A stretch of DNA of 15,138 nucleotides, taken from assembly GCA_020722625.1 (NCBI GenBank), contig DYKK01000010.1:6561-21698 (forward strand). Reading direction: 5' to 3'. Both the position numbers and the translations under genes were made by a program. The notes under the pieces were generated by a model. It was not told the origin of the DNA and made no database searches. It saw only the letters and a list, made by a program, of their open reading frames with translations. Below, one piece after another: positions 7,405 through 15,110 of the stretch; position 1 is the stretch's first letter; every line of letters starts with the position of its first letter. The stretch comes from Anaeromyxobacter dehalogenans (GTDB lineage: Bacteria; Myxococcota_A; UBA9042; DTJE01).

Positions 7405-8874
7405 ATGCCTGCGGACGAAACTCTGGTGGCGAACGCATCGAGGGCCCTGTCCCAACTCCTGGACGTGCGGGCCGGCGAGAACCTCCTGGTGGTGACGGAC
7501 GAGGCGACCCGCGGGGTGGCCGAGGCCTTCGAGGAGGGGGCGCGGCGCGCGGGCGCGAAACCCGAGGTGTACGTCCTTCCCGAGCGCAGCCGGCCGTTGC
7601 GGGAGGTCCCCGAGGACCTGGCCGCGCGGGTCCCGGACACGGACGTGGCCGTGACGTGTTTTCAGGGTCGCGCCGAGGAGACCCCGTTCCGCATCGAACT
7701 GATCCGGTCGCTGATGCGCGTGGCGCGGCGGCTCGGGCACGCCCCGGGCATCACGCAAGCCATGCTCCGGGAAGGGCCGATGGCCGTGGACTACGACACC
7801 ATGCGCACCGAGGCCCTCGACCTGATGGGCCGGTTCGAGGGGGCGACGCGCGTCCGGATCACGGCGCCCGGCGGGACGGACGTGACCCTCGACATCCGCG
7901 GTCGCGCATTCTCGACGGACACGTTCCTCCAGGACGGACAGTGGGGGAACCTCCCCGCGGGCGAGGTCTGGTGCGCCCCGATCGAGGACTCGGCCGACGG
8001 GGTCGTGGTGTGCGACGGCTCGATCGGGGACCTGGGTGCGGTCCCGGCCCCGGTGCGACTGGTCCTGGAACGCGGGCGCGTGGCGCGGGTCGAGTGCGCG
8101 GACGAGGCCTTCCGGGGGCGCGTCGAGGAAGTGCTGGCGAGGGACGACGAGGCCCGCGTCATCGGGGAACTCGGGATCGGCCTGAACCCCGGGGCGCGCC
8201 TGACCGGGAACCTCCTGGAGGACGAGAAGGCCCGGCACACGGCCCACATCGCGTTCGGGAACAACGAGGACATGCCGGGCGGGCGGAATCGGTCCCGAAC
8301 GCATCGCGACTTCCTGTTCCGGAGGCCCACGTTCGTCGTGACGTTCGCCGACGGGCGGGTGGAGACGGTGATCGAGGAGGGAGACGTGACGGAAGCGAGT
8401 CGTCCGGAACCGGCGTCGCTCCAGACGTACCGGAACATCCTGGTCGCGGTGGACTTCTCGGAGGCGTCCCGGACGGCCCTGCGCGTGGCGCACGCCGCAG
8501 CGCACCGGAACGGGGCGCGGCTGACCGTGTGCCACGTGATCCCGAGGCCGGTCGCGGTCAGCCCGCTGTTCCCGCACTACGTGGCCATGCCCGATCCCGA
8601 GGCGATCCGGCGCCAGGAGGACGACATCCGCGCGAACCTCGCGGAGGTCGTCCGGAGCGAGACCGGTCGGGACCCCGGCGGGTCCGGGGACGTCCAGGTC
8701 GTGGTGGCGTCGGGGGCGCCCGCCGCGGAGGTCGTTCGCCTGGCCGAGGAACTGGGCGTGGACCTCGTGGTGGTGGCGAGCCGCGGGCTGTCGGGGATCG
8801 CGCGCATGGTCCTGGGCAGCGTGGCGGAGTCCGTGGCCCGCCACGCCCACTGCCACGTCCTGGTCACGCGATGA
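7405..8874 (+). CDS. M29-type (AmpS-like) aminopeptidase fused to a UspA domain
   Basis: A 489-aa fusion. Residues 1-325 resemble thermophilic M29 aminopeptidases and their relatives: NLPAGEV (E187), GELGIGLNP (E255), LLEDEK (E272-K275), HIAFGNN (H281) and THRDF (H300, D302) are the usual metal-site segments, so a metal-dependent peptidase is likely. NicX-type dioxygenases share this fold, so the reaction is not proven. Residues 342-489 form a universal stress protein domain (YRNILVAVDFSEAS) ending in RGLSGIARMVLGS. This follows the Usp ATP-binding pattern except that the first glycine is alanine. GAGGGG precedes the ATG. A strong internal ribosome-binding site and GTG sit at the junction (8375-8388), so a free 162-aa Usp protein may also be made. 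The stop lies 25 bases before the NfeD gene, probably in the same operon. Confidence 0.88.
   Translation: MPADETLVANASRALSQLLDVRAGENLLVVTDEATRGVAEAFEEGARRAGAKPEVYVLPERSRPLREVPEDLAARVPDTDVAVTCFQGRAEETPFRIELIRSLMRVARRLGHAPGITQAMLREGPMAVDYDTMRTEALDLMGRFEGATRVRITAPGGTDVTLDIRGRAFSTDTFLQDGQWGNLPAGEVWCAPIEDSADGVVVCDGSIGDLGAVPAPVRLVLERGRVARVECADEAFRGRVEEVLARDDEARVIGELGIGLNPGARLTGNLLEDEKARHTAHIAFGNNEDMPGGRNRSRTHRDFLFRRPTFVVTFADGRVETVIEEGDVTEASRPEPASLQTYRNILVAVDFSEASRTALRVAHAAAHRNGARLTVCHVIPRPVAVSPLFPHYVAMPDPEAIRRQEDDIRANLAEVVRSETGRDPGGSGDVQVVVASGAPAAEVVRLAEELGVDLVVVASRGLSGIARMVLGSVAESVARHAHCHVLVTR
8375..8388 (+). promoter_or_regulatory. Internal Shine-Dalgarno and GTG start at the peptidase-UspA junction
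   Basis: AGGAGG (8375-8380), five bases, then GTG (8386-8388) in the same frame as the fusion (codon 328). Translation from here would give 162 aa beginning MTEASRPEP, the usual length of a stand-alone UspA protein. The peptidase domain reaches its natural end just before (VETVIEEGD). The site is at least as good as those of the annotated genes. Confidence 0.5.
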
Positions 8875-8899
8875 ACCGGCCGCGGCCGGAAGGGGACTC

Positions 8900-10291
8900 G
8901 TGAGGACGGCGGGATTCGCAATCCTGTGGATGGCCGTCATCGCCGCGCCGGGCCGCGCCGAGGCGGTCGTCCACAAGGCGGTCGTGGACGCGCCGATCAA
9001 CGCCATCCAGGTCGAGTACGTGGCCAGGGCCCTCGACCAGGCCGAGCGCGAGCGGAGCGACCTGTTCCTGCTGGTGCTCAACACGCCCGGGGGCCTCGCG
9101 GACTCGATGGAGCAGATCATCAGCCGGATCCTCGTGTCGCGCGTGCCCGTCTGCGCGTATGTCTTCCCGCCGGGAGGACGGGCCGCCTCCGCGGGCTTCT
9201 TCATCCTGGTGTCCGCGGACGTGGCGGCCATGGCGCCGGGGACCCGGACCGGGGCCGCCCACCCGATCCTGTCCATCGGGGGGGTCCTGCCGGTCGGGGA
9301 ACCCTCGTCCGAACCCGAGAAGGGTTCTCGGGACGACAAGCCCGAGGGCGCGAAGTCCGGCGGGGGCCAGGCGTCCGTGCTGCTCGAGAAGGTCCGCCAG
9401 GACGCCCAGGCGTTCTTGCGGGCGATCACGGAGCGCCGCGGCCGCAACCAGCAGGCCGCGGAACTCGCGGTCACCGAGAGCCGGTCCTATTCGGACCAGG
9501 AGGCGATGGACCAGGGGCTGATTGACCTGGTCGCGGCGAGCGAGGTGGACCTCCTCGTGCGCCTCGACGGGCGCGAGGTCACGATGCTGGACGGAGAGGT
9601 CCGCGTCCTGTCCACGGCCGCCGCCCCGATCGTGACCGTCGAGAAGACGTTCCGCGAGAAGGCCCTCGAGGCCCTGACCAACCCCAACGTGGCGTTCCTG
9701 CTGGCCGTGGTCGGGGCGATCCTGCTGTACGTCGAGATCACGCATGCCGGGATGGTCCTGCCGGGCGTGGTGGGCGGGATCCTGCTGCTCCTCGCGGTGA
9801 TGGGGTTCTCGTTCCTCCCGATCAACGCGACGGGGGTCCTGCTGATCCTCACGGGCCTCGGTCTCTTCGTCGCGGAGGTCTTCGTGCAGGGGTTCGGGAT
9901 CCTGGGCGTGGCGGGCGCGGTGTGTTTGGCGCTCGGGGCGATCATGCTGGTGGACTTGCCGGAGAGGGAGTTGAGCGTGGACCCGTTCCTCGCGGTGGGC
10001 GCGGCCGTGGCCCTGGGGGTGATCTCGATCTTCCTGATGAGCCTCGCGTTGAAGGCCCTGCGCCGGCGGACCGTGACCGGGCTGGAGGGCCTGGTCGGGC
10101 TTCAGGGCCAGGTCGTGACGCCCCTGGAGCCCTCCGGAAAGGTCCTGATCCACGGGGAGTACTGGAAGGCAGCGGCCTCGCGGCCCCTTCCGAAGGGGGC
10201 GAGGGTGCGGTGCGTGGGGGTGGACGGCCTCGTCCTGCGCGTGGAGCCCGAGGATTCCACGCCGCCGGCCGGGGTCACGCAGACATCCTAG
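8900..10291 (+). CDS. nfeD: NfeD-family membrane-bound serine protease (ClpP class)
   Basis: A full-length NfeD homologue of 463 aa. A signal sequence (about 1-21) is followed by a ClpP-like protease domain (about 23-235) with NTPGG (61-65) and the nucleophile S97 in RAASAGF. K164 is the likely catalytic base by comparison with the archaeal stomatin-specific protease. A loop at about 127-158, rich in Pro, Glu, Lys and Gly, separates the two. About five membrane helices follow (265-385), then an OB-fold domain (about 395-450, LVGLQGQVVTPLEPSG). Such proteins cleave stomatin-like partners at the membrane, and the SPFH gene follows 28 bases downstream. The GTG start is preceded by AGGGGA at five bases. 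It is probably co-transcribed with the peptidase-UspA gene. Confidence 0.95.
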   Translation: MRTAGFAILWMAVIAAPGRAEAVVHKAVVDAPINAIQVEYVARALDQAERERSDLFLLVLNTPGGLADSMEQIISRILVSRVPVCAYVFPPGGRAASAGFFILVSADVAAMAPGTRTGAAHPILSIGGVLPVGEPSSEPEKGSRDDKPEGAKSGGGQASVLLEKVRQDAQAFLRAITERRGRNQQAAELAVTESRSYSDQEAMDQGLIDLVAASEVDLLVRLDGREVTMLDGEVRVLSTAAAPIVTVEKTFREKALEALTNPNVAFLLAVVGAILLYVEITHAGMVLPGVVGGILLLLAVMGFSFLPINATGVLLILTGLGLFVAEVFVQGFGILGVAGAVCLALGAIMLVDLPERELSVDPFLAVGAAVALGVISIFLMSLALKALRRRTVTGLEGLVGLQGQVVTPLEPSGKVLIHGEYWKAAASRPLPKGARVRCVGVDGLVLRVEPEDSTPPAGVTQTS

Positions 10292-10319
10292 AAGCCAGGA
10301 GAACGGAAGGAGGCAAGCG

Positions 10320-11090
10320 ATGGAGTTTTTTCTCAAAGAGGTCCAGTGGTTCCACGTGGTCATCGCGATCGTCGTCCTCTACCTGTTCAACGTCATCCAC
10401 ATCCTGAGAGAGTATGAACGGGGGGTCATCTTCCGCCTCGGGCGCGTCCTCGCCGGGGCCAAAGGGCCGGGTTTGATCCTGGTCTTCTGGCCGATCGACA
10501 AGATGGTGAAGGTGGACCTGAGGACGATCACGATGGACGTGCCGCCGCAGGACATCATCACGAAGGACAACGTCACGTGCAAGGTCAACGCGGTGGCCTA
10601 CTTCCGCGTCATGGACGCGACCAAGGCCGTGGTCGAGGTCGAGAACTACCTCTACGCCACGAGCCAGCTGGCCCAGACCACGCTCCGGTCGGTCCTGGGC
10701 GAGGTGGACCTCGACGAACTCCTGTCCCAGCGCGAAAAACTGAACCTGCGGTTGCAGGAACAACTGGACCTGCACACCGACCCCTGGGGGATCAAGGTCT
10801 CCCTGGTCGAGATGAAGCAGGTGGACCTGCCCACCGAGATGCAGCGCGCCATGGCCAAGCAGGCCGAGGCCGAGCGGGAGCGGCGGGCCAAGGTCATCCA
10901 CGCGGACGGGGAGTTCCAGGCGGCCCAGAAACTGCAAGAGGCATCGAAGATTCTGGCCGAGCAGCCGGTCGCGGTCCAGTTGCGCTACCTCCAGACCCTG
11001 ACGGAGATCGGGACCGAGAAGAACACGACGGTCGTCTTCCCGCTGCCCCTCGAGATCGTGGATTTCTTCCTGAAGTCCCGGAAGGGTTGA
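10320..11090 (+). CDS. SPFH/Band 7 protein, stomatin-like (slipin)
   Basis: A 256-aa protein with one N-terminal membrane hairpin segment (about residues 11-28), then an SPFH domain (ILREYERGVIFRLGR at 28-42, KGPGLILVFWPID, VPPQDIITKDNV), then a helical Ala/Glu/Lys-rich region (about 180-220) of the kind that drives ring or cage assembly. The C-terminal hydrophobic stretch (TTVVFPLPLEIVDFF) matches the segment that NfeD-type proteases cut in archaeal stomatin. AAGGAGG (10307-10313) lies six bases before the ATG, the strongest start in the operon. The adjacency of NfeD and SPFH genes is a well-known pairing for membrane microdomain quality control. No terminator-like hairpin is evident between its stop and the convergent gene's stop, only 18 bases away. 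Confidence 0.95.
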   Translation: MEFFLKEVQWFHVVIAIVVLYLFNVIHILREYERGVIFRLGRVLAGAKGPGLILVFWPIDKMVKVDLRTITMDVPPQDIITKDNVTCKVNAVAYFRVMDATKAVVEVENYLYATSQLAQTTLRSVLGEVDLDELLSQREKLNLRLQEQLDLHTDPWGIKVSLVEMKQVDLPTEMQRAMAKQAEAERERRAKVIHADGEFQAAQKLQEASKILAEQPVAVQLRYLQTLTEIGTEKNTTVVFPLPLEIVDFFLKSRKG

Positions 11091-11108
11091 TCGAGGTCGG
11101 GAGCGGGC

Positions 11109-11750
11109 CTACTGAGCGATGAGCTTCTGGACCAGCCCGCGCAGTTCGTCAATGTTGAACGGCTTCTGGATGTAGGGACGCCCGCTCTCCTCGACGAAGC
11201 GGATCTCCTCGTCCCCCACGACCCCCCCGCTCATGAACACGACGCGGTCCGCGAGTTCGGGGTGCTGCACCTTCAGGGTCTCGTACAGGGCCCGGCCTCC
11301 GGTCGTCCCGTGCAGGTTCAGGTCGATCAGGATCGCATCGAACTCCCCGACCATGATCAGCCGCAGCGCGTCGTCGGCGGTCTCGCAGGTCTCGACGTCG
11401 TGAACCGACCCGAGCACCTGCCGGGCGAGCGTGCGGATGATGACCTCGTCGTCCACGACGAGGATCCGGCCGCTCCGCAACTCCCCCGAGGCGTCTCGAC
11501 CCGTCGCGGGCAGGACTTCCGGGCCTGGTGCCACGGCGGGATGCTTCCAGGACTCGATGATCCGGACACACTCATTGGCCTGGGCGAGGATCAGCGCCGC
11601 GCGGGAGCGGGTCTCCGGGTCGAGGTCCGGTTCGTTCGCGATCATCTGCGCATACCCGACGACCACCGTCAGGGGGTTCATCAGGGCGTGCCTCAGACGT
11701 TCGAGATCGTCCGCGGGCCTGTCCTCGCGGCGGATGTCCTTGTCGGTCAT
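11109..11750 (-). CDS. Receiver-domain protein with N-terminal HisKA-like (DHp) helices, no ATPase domain
   Basis: A 213-aa protein. Residues 14-68 resemble the HisKA dimerisation/phosphotransfer helices of sensor kinases: LRHALMNPLTVVVGYAQMI with candidate H21, followed by the second helix (RSRAALILAQANECVRIIE). A short linker leads to a complete receiver domain (95-213) with acidic pocket D100/D101, phospho-acceptor D143 in LIDLNLHG, S174, and K196 in QKPFN. No HATPase_c domain lies between them, so it cannot autophosphorylate by the usual route; a phosphorelay intermediate or dimerising receiver is more likely. The ATG at 11750 was chosen because a promoter at 11789-11817 places the transcript start after the alternative GTG at 11804. 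It converges on the SPFH gene. The cognate kinase is not in the window. Confidence 0.9.
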   Translation of the reverse strand: MTDKDIRREDRPADDLERLRHALMNPLTVVVGYAQMIANEPDLDPETRSRAALILAQANECVRIIESWKHPAVAPGPEVLPATGRDASGELRSGRILVVDDEVIIRTLARQVLGSVHDVETCETADDALRLIMVGEFDAILIDLNLHGTTGGRALYETLKVQHPELADRVVFMSGGVVGDEEIRFVEESGRPYIQKPFNIDELRGLVQKLIAQ

Positions 11751-11788
11751 CTGTCCGCCTCGCCCAACAACCGGGTCACGCAGCCCCC

Positions 11789-11817
11789 CTTTTACTCCGG
11801 ACACCGTCTCCCGTCAA
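11789..11817 (-). promoter_or_regulatory. Sigma70-like promoter for the receiver gene
   Basis: On the minus strand TTGACG (11812-11817), a 17-base spacer and TAAAAG (11789-11794). The -35 matches at five of six positions and the -10 at four of six, with optimal spacing. It would start the message near 11782, leaving a leader of about 32 bases before the ATG at 11750. Confidence 0.45.
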
Positions 11818-11834
11818 TTACGCCATCAAGCGCC

Positions 11835-11873
11835 GATCCGCCTTCACGAACGACAAGACACCTTGGCCTGTCT
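11835..11873 (+). repeat. Family-1 dispersed repeat, shortened copy E
   Basis: It begins GATCCGCC as copies C and D do, then lacks about 11 bases covering the CCGA/TCGG palindrome. It resumes with GAACGAC and ACACCTTG and ends CTGTC. It directly precedes the family-2 unit R3, just as copies A and B flank R1-R2. Confidence 0.5.
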
Positions 11874-11878
11874 AGAGA

Positions 11879-12000
11879 CCGGGGTCCGGGGGTCGCGGTG
11901 AACGTGGCTCGGTCATCAACGCCCCGCCCCCCGCGTCCAACGGGGCACTGACGCTGACACTGTCACTGTCCCTGACAACTGTCCCTGCGACTGTTCCCGG
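11879..12000 (+). repeat. Family-2 modular repeat, unit R3
   Basis: Same module order as R1 and R2: two heptads (from 11881), middle beginning GTCGCGGTGAACGTGGC, then CCCCCCGCGTCCAACGG, then CACTG-type repeats (11946-11995). The dyad TGACACTGTCA (11955-11965) is exact, and longer arms (11950-11970) pair with the same C-C mismatch seen in R2. Confidence 0.75.
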
Positions 12001-12034
12001 CATCCGGGATCCGGGATCGCGGTGTCCCTGGCTT
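12001..12034 (+). repeat. Family-2 modular repeat, partial fourth unit
   Basis: ATCCGGGATCCGGGATCGCGG, followed by a CCTGGCTTTGTCGT stretch, matches the heptad and first middle module of R1 (GGGGTCGCG, CTTGGCCTTGTCG) with a G-to-A change in each heptad. It is cut off shortly before the XerD coding end, so R3 is also part of a tandem array. Confidence 0.55.
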
Positions 12035-12059
12035 TGTCGTCATGCCTTCCGTGCGCCCA

Positions 12060-12965
12060 TCAGGCCCGCGGGTGCGCCTTGCGATGGACCTCGCGCAGGT
12101 GGCGACGGCTTACGTGCGTATAGACCTCGGTGGTCGAGATGTCCGCGTGCCCGAGCATCTCCTGGATCGCGCGCAGGTCCGCGCCCCGGTTGACGAGGTG
12201 GGTGGCGAACGAGTGCCGCAGCTTGTGTGGGGAGACGCGCCTCGCCAGGCGGGCCTGGATGCCGTACTTCCGCAGGTTCTTGTAGAAGCCCTGCCTCGTG
12301 AGGGCCCCGCCCCTCGCCGTGACGAACAGGGGGTCCCGGCGGCCGCGGCCGCGCCGGCCGCCCAGGAGGGCCGGTCGTCCGTCCCGCAGGTAGAGGACGA
12401 CCGCCTCGCGGGCCGGGTCGGAGATCGGGACGACCCGTTCCTTGTCGCCCTTGCCGCGGACCAGGGCGAATCCGGAGACCAGGTTGACGTGGTGGACCTC
12501 GAGGGCGAGCGCTTCGGAGATGCGCAGGCCGGACCCGTACAGGAGTTCCAGGATGGCGCGGTCCCGGAGGCCCACCGGCGAGTCGTCCGACGGGGTCTCG
12601 ACCAGGACCTCGACCTCGGATTCGGACAGGACCACGGGCAGGCGGCGGCGGAAGCGCGGGATCTCGACGTCCTCCATCGGGTCATGCGCGAGGACACCGG
12701 AGGCGGTCGCATGGCGGAAAAACTGCCGCAGGGCCACGACCGTGGCGGCCAGGCTTCGGGGAGACAGCCGCCCCTCGTCTGTGAGATATCGGAGGAAGGC
12801 CTCGACGTCCTCGCGGGACACCTCGCCGCCGGGACGCACGGACCCGCGCTTCTCGAGGAACGCGACGAATCGTCCCGCGGCCCTCGCGTAGGCCGAGATC
12901 GTGTGCGGCGACAATCCCCTCTGCACCCGGAGGTCGTGCAGGAACGAGTCAATCCAGCGGTCCAT
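12060..12965 (-). CDS. xerD: Tyrosine site-specific recombinase, XerD type
   Basis: A 301-aa recombinase of normal Xer length. The N-terminal SAM-like DNA-binding domain covers about 1-90 (HTISAYARAAGRFVAFL) and the catalytic domain about 110-295. All active-site residues are present: R148 in GLRISE, K172 in GKGDKER, H247 and R250 in HKLRHSFATH, H273 in LGHADISTTEVY and nucleophile Y282. LGHADISTT with a C-terminus ending in HPRA favours XerD over XerC. Its usual role is resolving chromosome dimers at dif with XerC and FtsK. No integrase partner genes, attachment sites or cargo are nearby, which supports a housekeeping role. The ATG at 12965 was chosen because the frame's earlier GTG (13040) lies within the predicted promoter. 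Its Shine-Dalgarno is weak. Confidence 0.96.
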   Translation of the reverse strand: MDRWIDSFLHDLRVQRGLSPHTISAYARAAGRFVAFLEKRGSVRPGGEVSREDVEAFLRYLTDEGRLSPRSLAATVVALRQFFRHATASGVLAHDPMEDVEIPRFRRRLPVVLSESEVEVLVETPSDDSPVGLRDRAILELLYGSGLRISEALALEVHHVNLVSGFALVRGKGDKERVVPISDPAREAVVLYLRDGRPALLGGRRGRGRRDPLFVTARGGALTRQGFYKNLRKYGIQARLARRVSPHKLRHSFATHLVNRGADLRAIQEMLGHADISTTEVYTHVSRRHLREVHRKAHPRA

Positions 12966-13010
12966 GTGCCCGGCCCTGAAACGGGGTCGTCTTCGACACT
13001 CGCGCCTCGA

Positions 13011-13040
13011 AGTGTAGGAGGCGCACGGCGCAACTGCCAA
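13011..13040 (-). promoter_or_regulatory. Candidate promoter for xerD
   Basis: On the minus strand TTGGCA (13035-13040), an 18-base spacer and TACACT (13011-13016), with five of six and four of six consensus matches. The message would start near 13004 and have a leader of about 39 bases before the ATG at 12965. Two imperfect direct repeats lie just upstream (13041-13071). Confidence 0.4.
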
Positions 13041-13059
13041 GTCCGTGCCGCGTGACCTT

Positions 13060-13074
13060 GTCCGTGCTGCGGAC
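13060..13074 (-). terminator. Possible weak hairpin after the DUF2723-like gene
   Basis: GTCCG and CGGAC (five-base perfect stem, five-base loop) lie one base past the stop codon of the gene that ends at 13076. There is no U-tract, so intrinsic termination is doubtful. It overlaps the direct repeats upstream of the xerD promoter. Confidence 0.25.
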
Positions 13075-13075
13075 G

Positions 13076-15013
13076 CTAAGGCCTGGGCTGTGTCCCGAGG
13101 TCCGCCGCGAGCCCCCGCAATCGCCGGTCCAGGGGATTCATCTCGAGCGCGGTCTCGACCAGGCGCGCGGCGGCCGGACGATGACCGAGCGCCGCCAGGG
13201 TCCGGGCCATCGAGGCCAGGTGACGGACCAGGACCCGTCGGGTCTCGACGTCACCGCCCCCCGGCGGAGGCCAGGGGACCGACCGTCTGATCCGGCGGAC
13301 GTGGTCCTCGACCTGCGCCAGGGTCTTTTCATGGCCCGCCCACCTGCCCCCGCCGGCCTCCGCGGGGGGACGCCGGCCCGCCTCCGCCTCGTCCACCGCG
13401 ACCTCCAGGGTCCACCCCCCGAAACGCAGTCCCGGCATCACGGGCTCGTCCTCGGCGTCGAAACGGACGGGCCGCCGCACGGCCAGGCGCGCGAGCTCGG
13501 TCGCGTTCATCGTCTGGTCCCGCAGGAACCCCTCGACCAGCCCCCAGAGGTCCGGGTCCTCGCGCCGCAGCCGATCCGCGTAGAACCGTCCTCCCCGCGC
13601 CTTGCGGTACAGCGACGACTGCACCAGGGTCACGTCCGGCCGCGCTCCCTCGACGACCTGTCCGTGCATGGCCTGGAAGTACACGGGGTAGTGCGACAGG
13701 AACAGGACCGAGCGCGGCGGCTGTTCGTCCCAGACCAGGCGCGTCACCTCGACCGGGTCGCGCAGCGCGGCCCGGTCCACCGCCACCGGGAGGGACATCG
13801 CCGGCGGGACGAGCGCGGTCGAGGCCAGGACCGCCGCCCCGACCATCCCGGCCGCCCACCGGCCCGGGCGCGGGAGCGGGACCTCGGCGGCCAGGCCGAT
13901 CAGACCCGCGCCGAACAGCCCCTGGAGGATCGCGACGCCCGCCACGGCCCCGAGGAAGTACCCGTGGTCGTCGGGATTGTGCGGGTCCAGGATCCCCATC
14001 GAGACCTTGGACGCGAGGCTCCCCGCGATCAAGAGGGCCAGCACGACCGCGGCCTGGACGCGGCCGCTCCGGACGCACAGGTACAGCCCCCCGGCGGCCA
14101 GGACCACGCCGACGGGCGAGAAGTCCGTCGCGAGGAGGGCGAGCGCCTTGCCCAGGTTGCCCGCGATGCCCGAAACCGGGTCGTCGAAACCACCGAGCGA
14201 CTCGGAGAACATCCGCGCCGAGGCCACCCACCAGACCCCGTCCAGGGTGGAGGTGTCGGCCCACGCAGGCCAGGCCCCGGCCGACCCGCGTGCCCACAGG
14301 TAAGCGACGATCAGGCCGCCGGCCGCAACCAGGACCGTCCCGCTCGCGACCAGGGACGCGGCAAGAGACCGGTTCCAGCGAACCAGCCCGACGGCCAGTG
14401 CGGGAACGGCCAGAACGGTCAGGAAGTGATGGTTGCCGAGCCCGAGGGCGAGGAGGAGGGCGATCGGCCCGATCACCCGCCGGTCGGTCCGCCCCGCTCC
14501 CCCGCCCGTCTCCGGCCCCCGGCCCGTCGAGAGGGCCAGGGCGAGGGCGGCGAGCACCAGGGCCGCATTCAGCGTATAGACCTCCACGGACAGCGACTGG
14601 AGGACGGACGACAGGCTCCAGCCCGTGCCCAGGCCCGCGGCGAGGCCTGCCACGCCGGGGACGAGACGGGCGTGGCGTGGACGGGGGGCCCGGTCCAGCC
14701 GGTCGTGGGCCCTCGTCCAGCGCATCTCGGTCGCAATCCCCTGGACGATTCGGCACACGAGCCCGGCGGACACGGCGCCCAGCACGGCCGAGAAGAGGTT
14801 GGCCCGGAAGGCCGCTTCCCCGACGGGGAGCAGCAAAAACGCCTTCAGGAGCATGAGCGCGGCCGGGTGGCCGGGGGGATGGACCTGGCCGAGGTTCCAC
14901 CCCGCCGCGAGGATCTCGGGGGCGTCGAGCCAGTACGGGACCGGAGGCAAAAACAGCAGAAAGCCGCAGAAGACGAGGACGCCGGTCAGGGTCGCCCACG
15001 CGCCGCCACCCAC
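13076..15013 (-). CDS. Polytopic membrane protein, DUF2723/GT-C glycosyltransferase-like
   Basis: A 645-aa protein with about ten hydrophobic segments in residues 5-405 and a soluble C-terminal part. The N-terminal region fits DUF2723 proteins: YWLDAPEILAAGW (D30, E33), QVHPPGHPAAL (44-53), AFRANLFSA, VEVYTLN (143-149) and GLGNHH (191-196). An acidic residue pair in the first outer loop is typical of GT-C glycosyltransferases, so transfer from a lipid-linked sugar is plausible but unproven. DPHNPDDHGYF (343-353) is a second characteristic loop. Residues 600-640 (LAALGHRPAAARLVETALEMNP) look like a single TPR-type helix pair. The GTG start at 15013 has only a poor ribosome-binding site and lies 22 bases from repeat copy D, so the true start could differ. 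It is followed by xerD on the same strand. Confidence 0.87.
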   Translation of the reverse strand: MGGGAWATLTGVLVFCGFLLFLPPVPYWLDAPEILAAGWNLGQVHPPGHPAALMLLKAFLLLPVGEAAFRANLFSAVLGAVSAGLVCRIVQGIATEMRWTRAHDRLDRAPRPRHARLVPGVAGLAAGLGTGWSLSSVLQSLSVEVYTLNAALVLAALALALSTGRGPETGGGAGRTDRRVIGPIALLLALGLGNHHFLTVLAVPALAVGLVRWNRSLAASLVASGTVLVAAGGLIVAYLWARGSAGAWPAWADTSTLDGVWWVASARMFSESLGGFDDPVSGIAGNLGKALALLATDFSPVGVVLAAGGLYLCVRSGRVQAAVVLALLIAGSLASKVSMGILDPHNPDDHGYFLGAVAGVAILQGLFGAGLIGLAAEVPLPRPGRWAAGMVGAAVLASTALVPPAMSLPVAVDRAALRDPVEVTRLVWDEQPPRSVLFLSHYPVYFQAMHGQVVEGARPDVTLVQSSLYRKARGGRFYADRLRREDPDLWGLVEGFLRDQTMNATELARLAVRRPVRFDAEDEPVMPGLRFGGWTLEVAVDEAEAGRRPPAEAGGGRWAGHEKTLAQVEDHVRRIRRSVPWPPPGGGDVETRRVLVRHLASMARTLAALGHRPAAARLVETALEMNPLDRRLRGLAADLGTQPRP

Positions 15014-15034
15014 CGACCGGGTTTCCGGGGCCGT

Positions 15035-15110
15035 CCACGATCCGCCGTCCCGATGTCGGAAGAACGACGGAACACCTTGATTTGTCGCGCTCTCGTGCCA
15101 GCCGCGACTG
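15035..15110 (+). repeat. Family-1 dispersed repeat, copy D
   Basis: The most complete copy. It has the left flank shared with C, CCGTC (15045-15049) pairing with GACGG (15066-15070) around CCGATGTCGG (15050-15059), the TTGATTT insert and the right-hand inverted repeat. In that repeat the left arm reads GTCGCGC (15084-15090) against CCGCGAC (15102-15108), one uncompensated change. It lies just upstream of the DUF2723-like gene. Confidence 0.75.

Larger units (their letters stand above)
11751..12059. other. 309-base intergenic stretch with promoter and second repeat locus
   Basis: Going upward from the receiver gene it contains a good sigma70-like promoter for that gene (11789-11817), a shortened family-1 repeat (copy E, 11835-11873), one family-2 unit (R3) and the beginning of another (12001-12034), ending 25 bases from the XerD stop. 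No gene is visible in it. Confidence 0.8.

Noticed and set aside
11751..12059. A dif site or attachment site for the XerD recombinase
   Set aside because: I found no 28-base sequence with two 11-base half-sites and a 6-base centre resembling known dif. The inverted repeats here belong to family-2 units found elsewhere.
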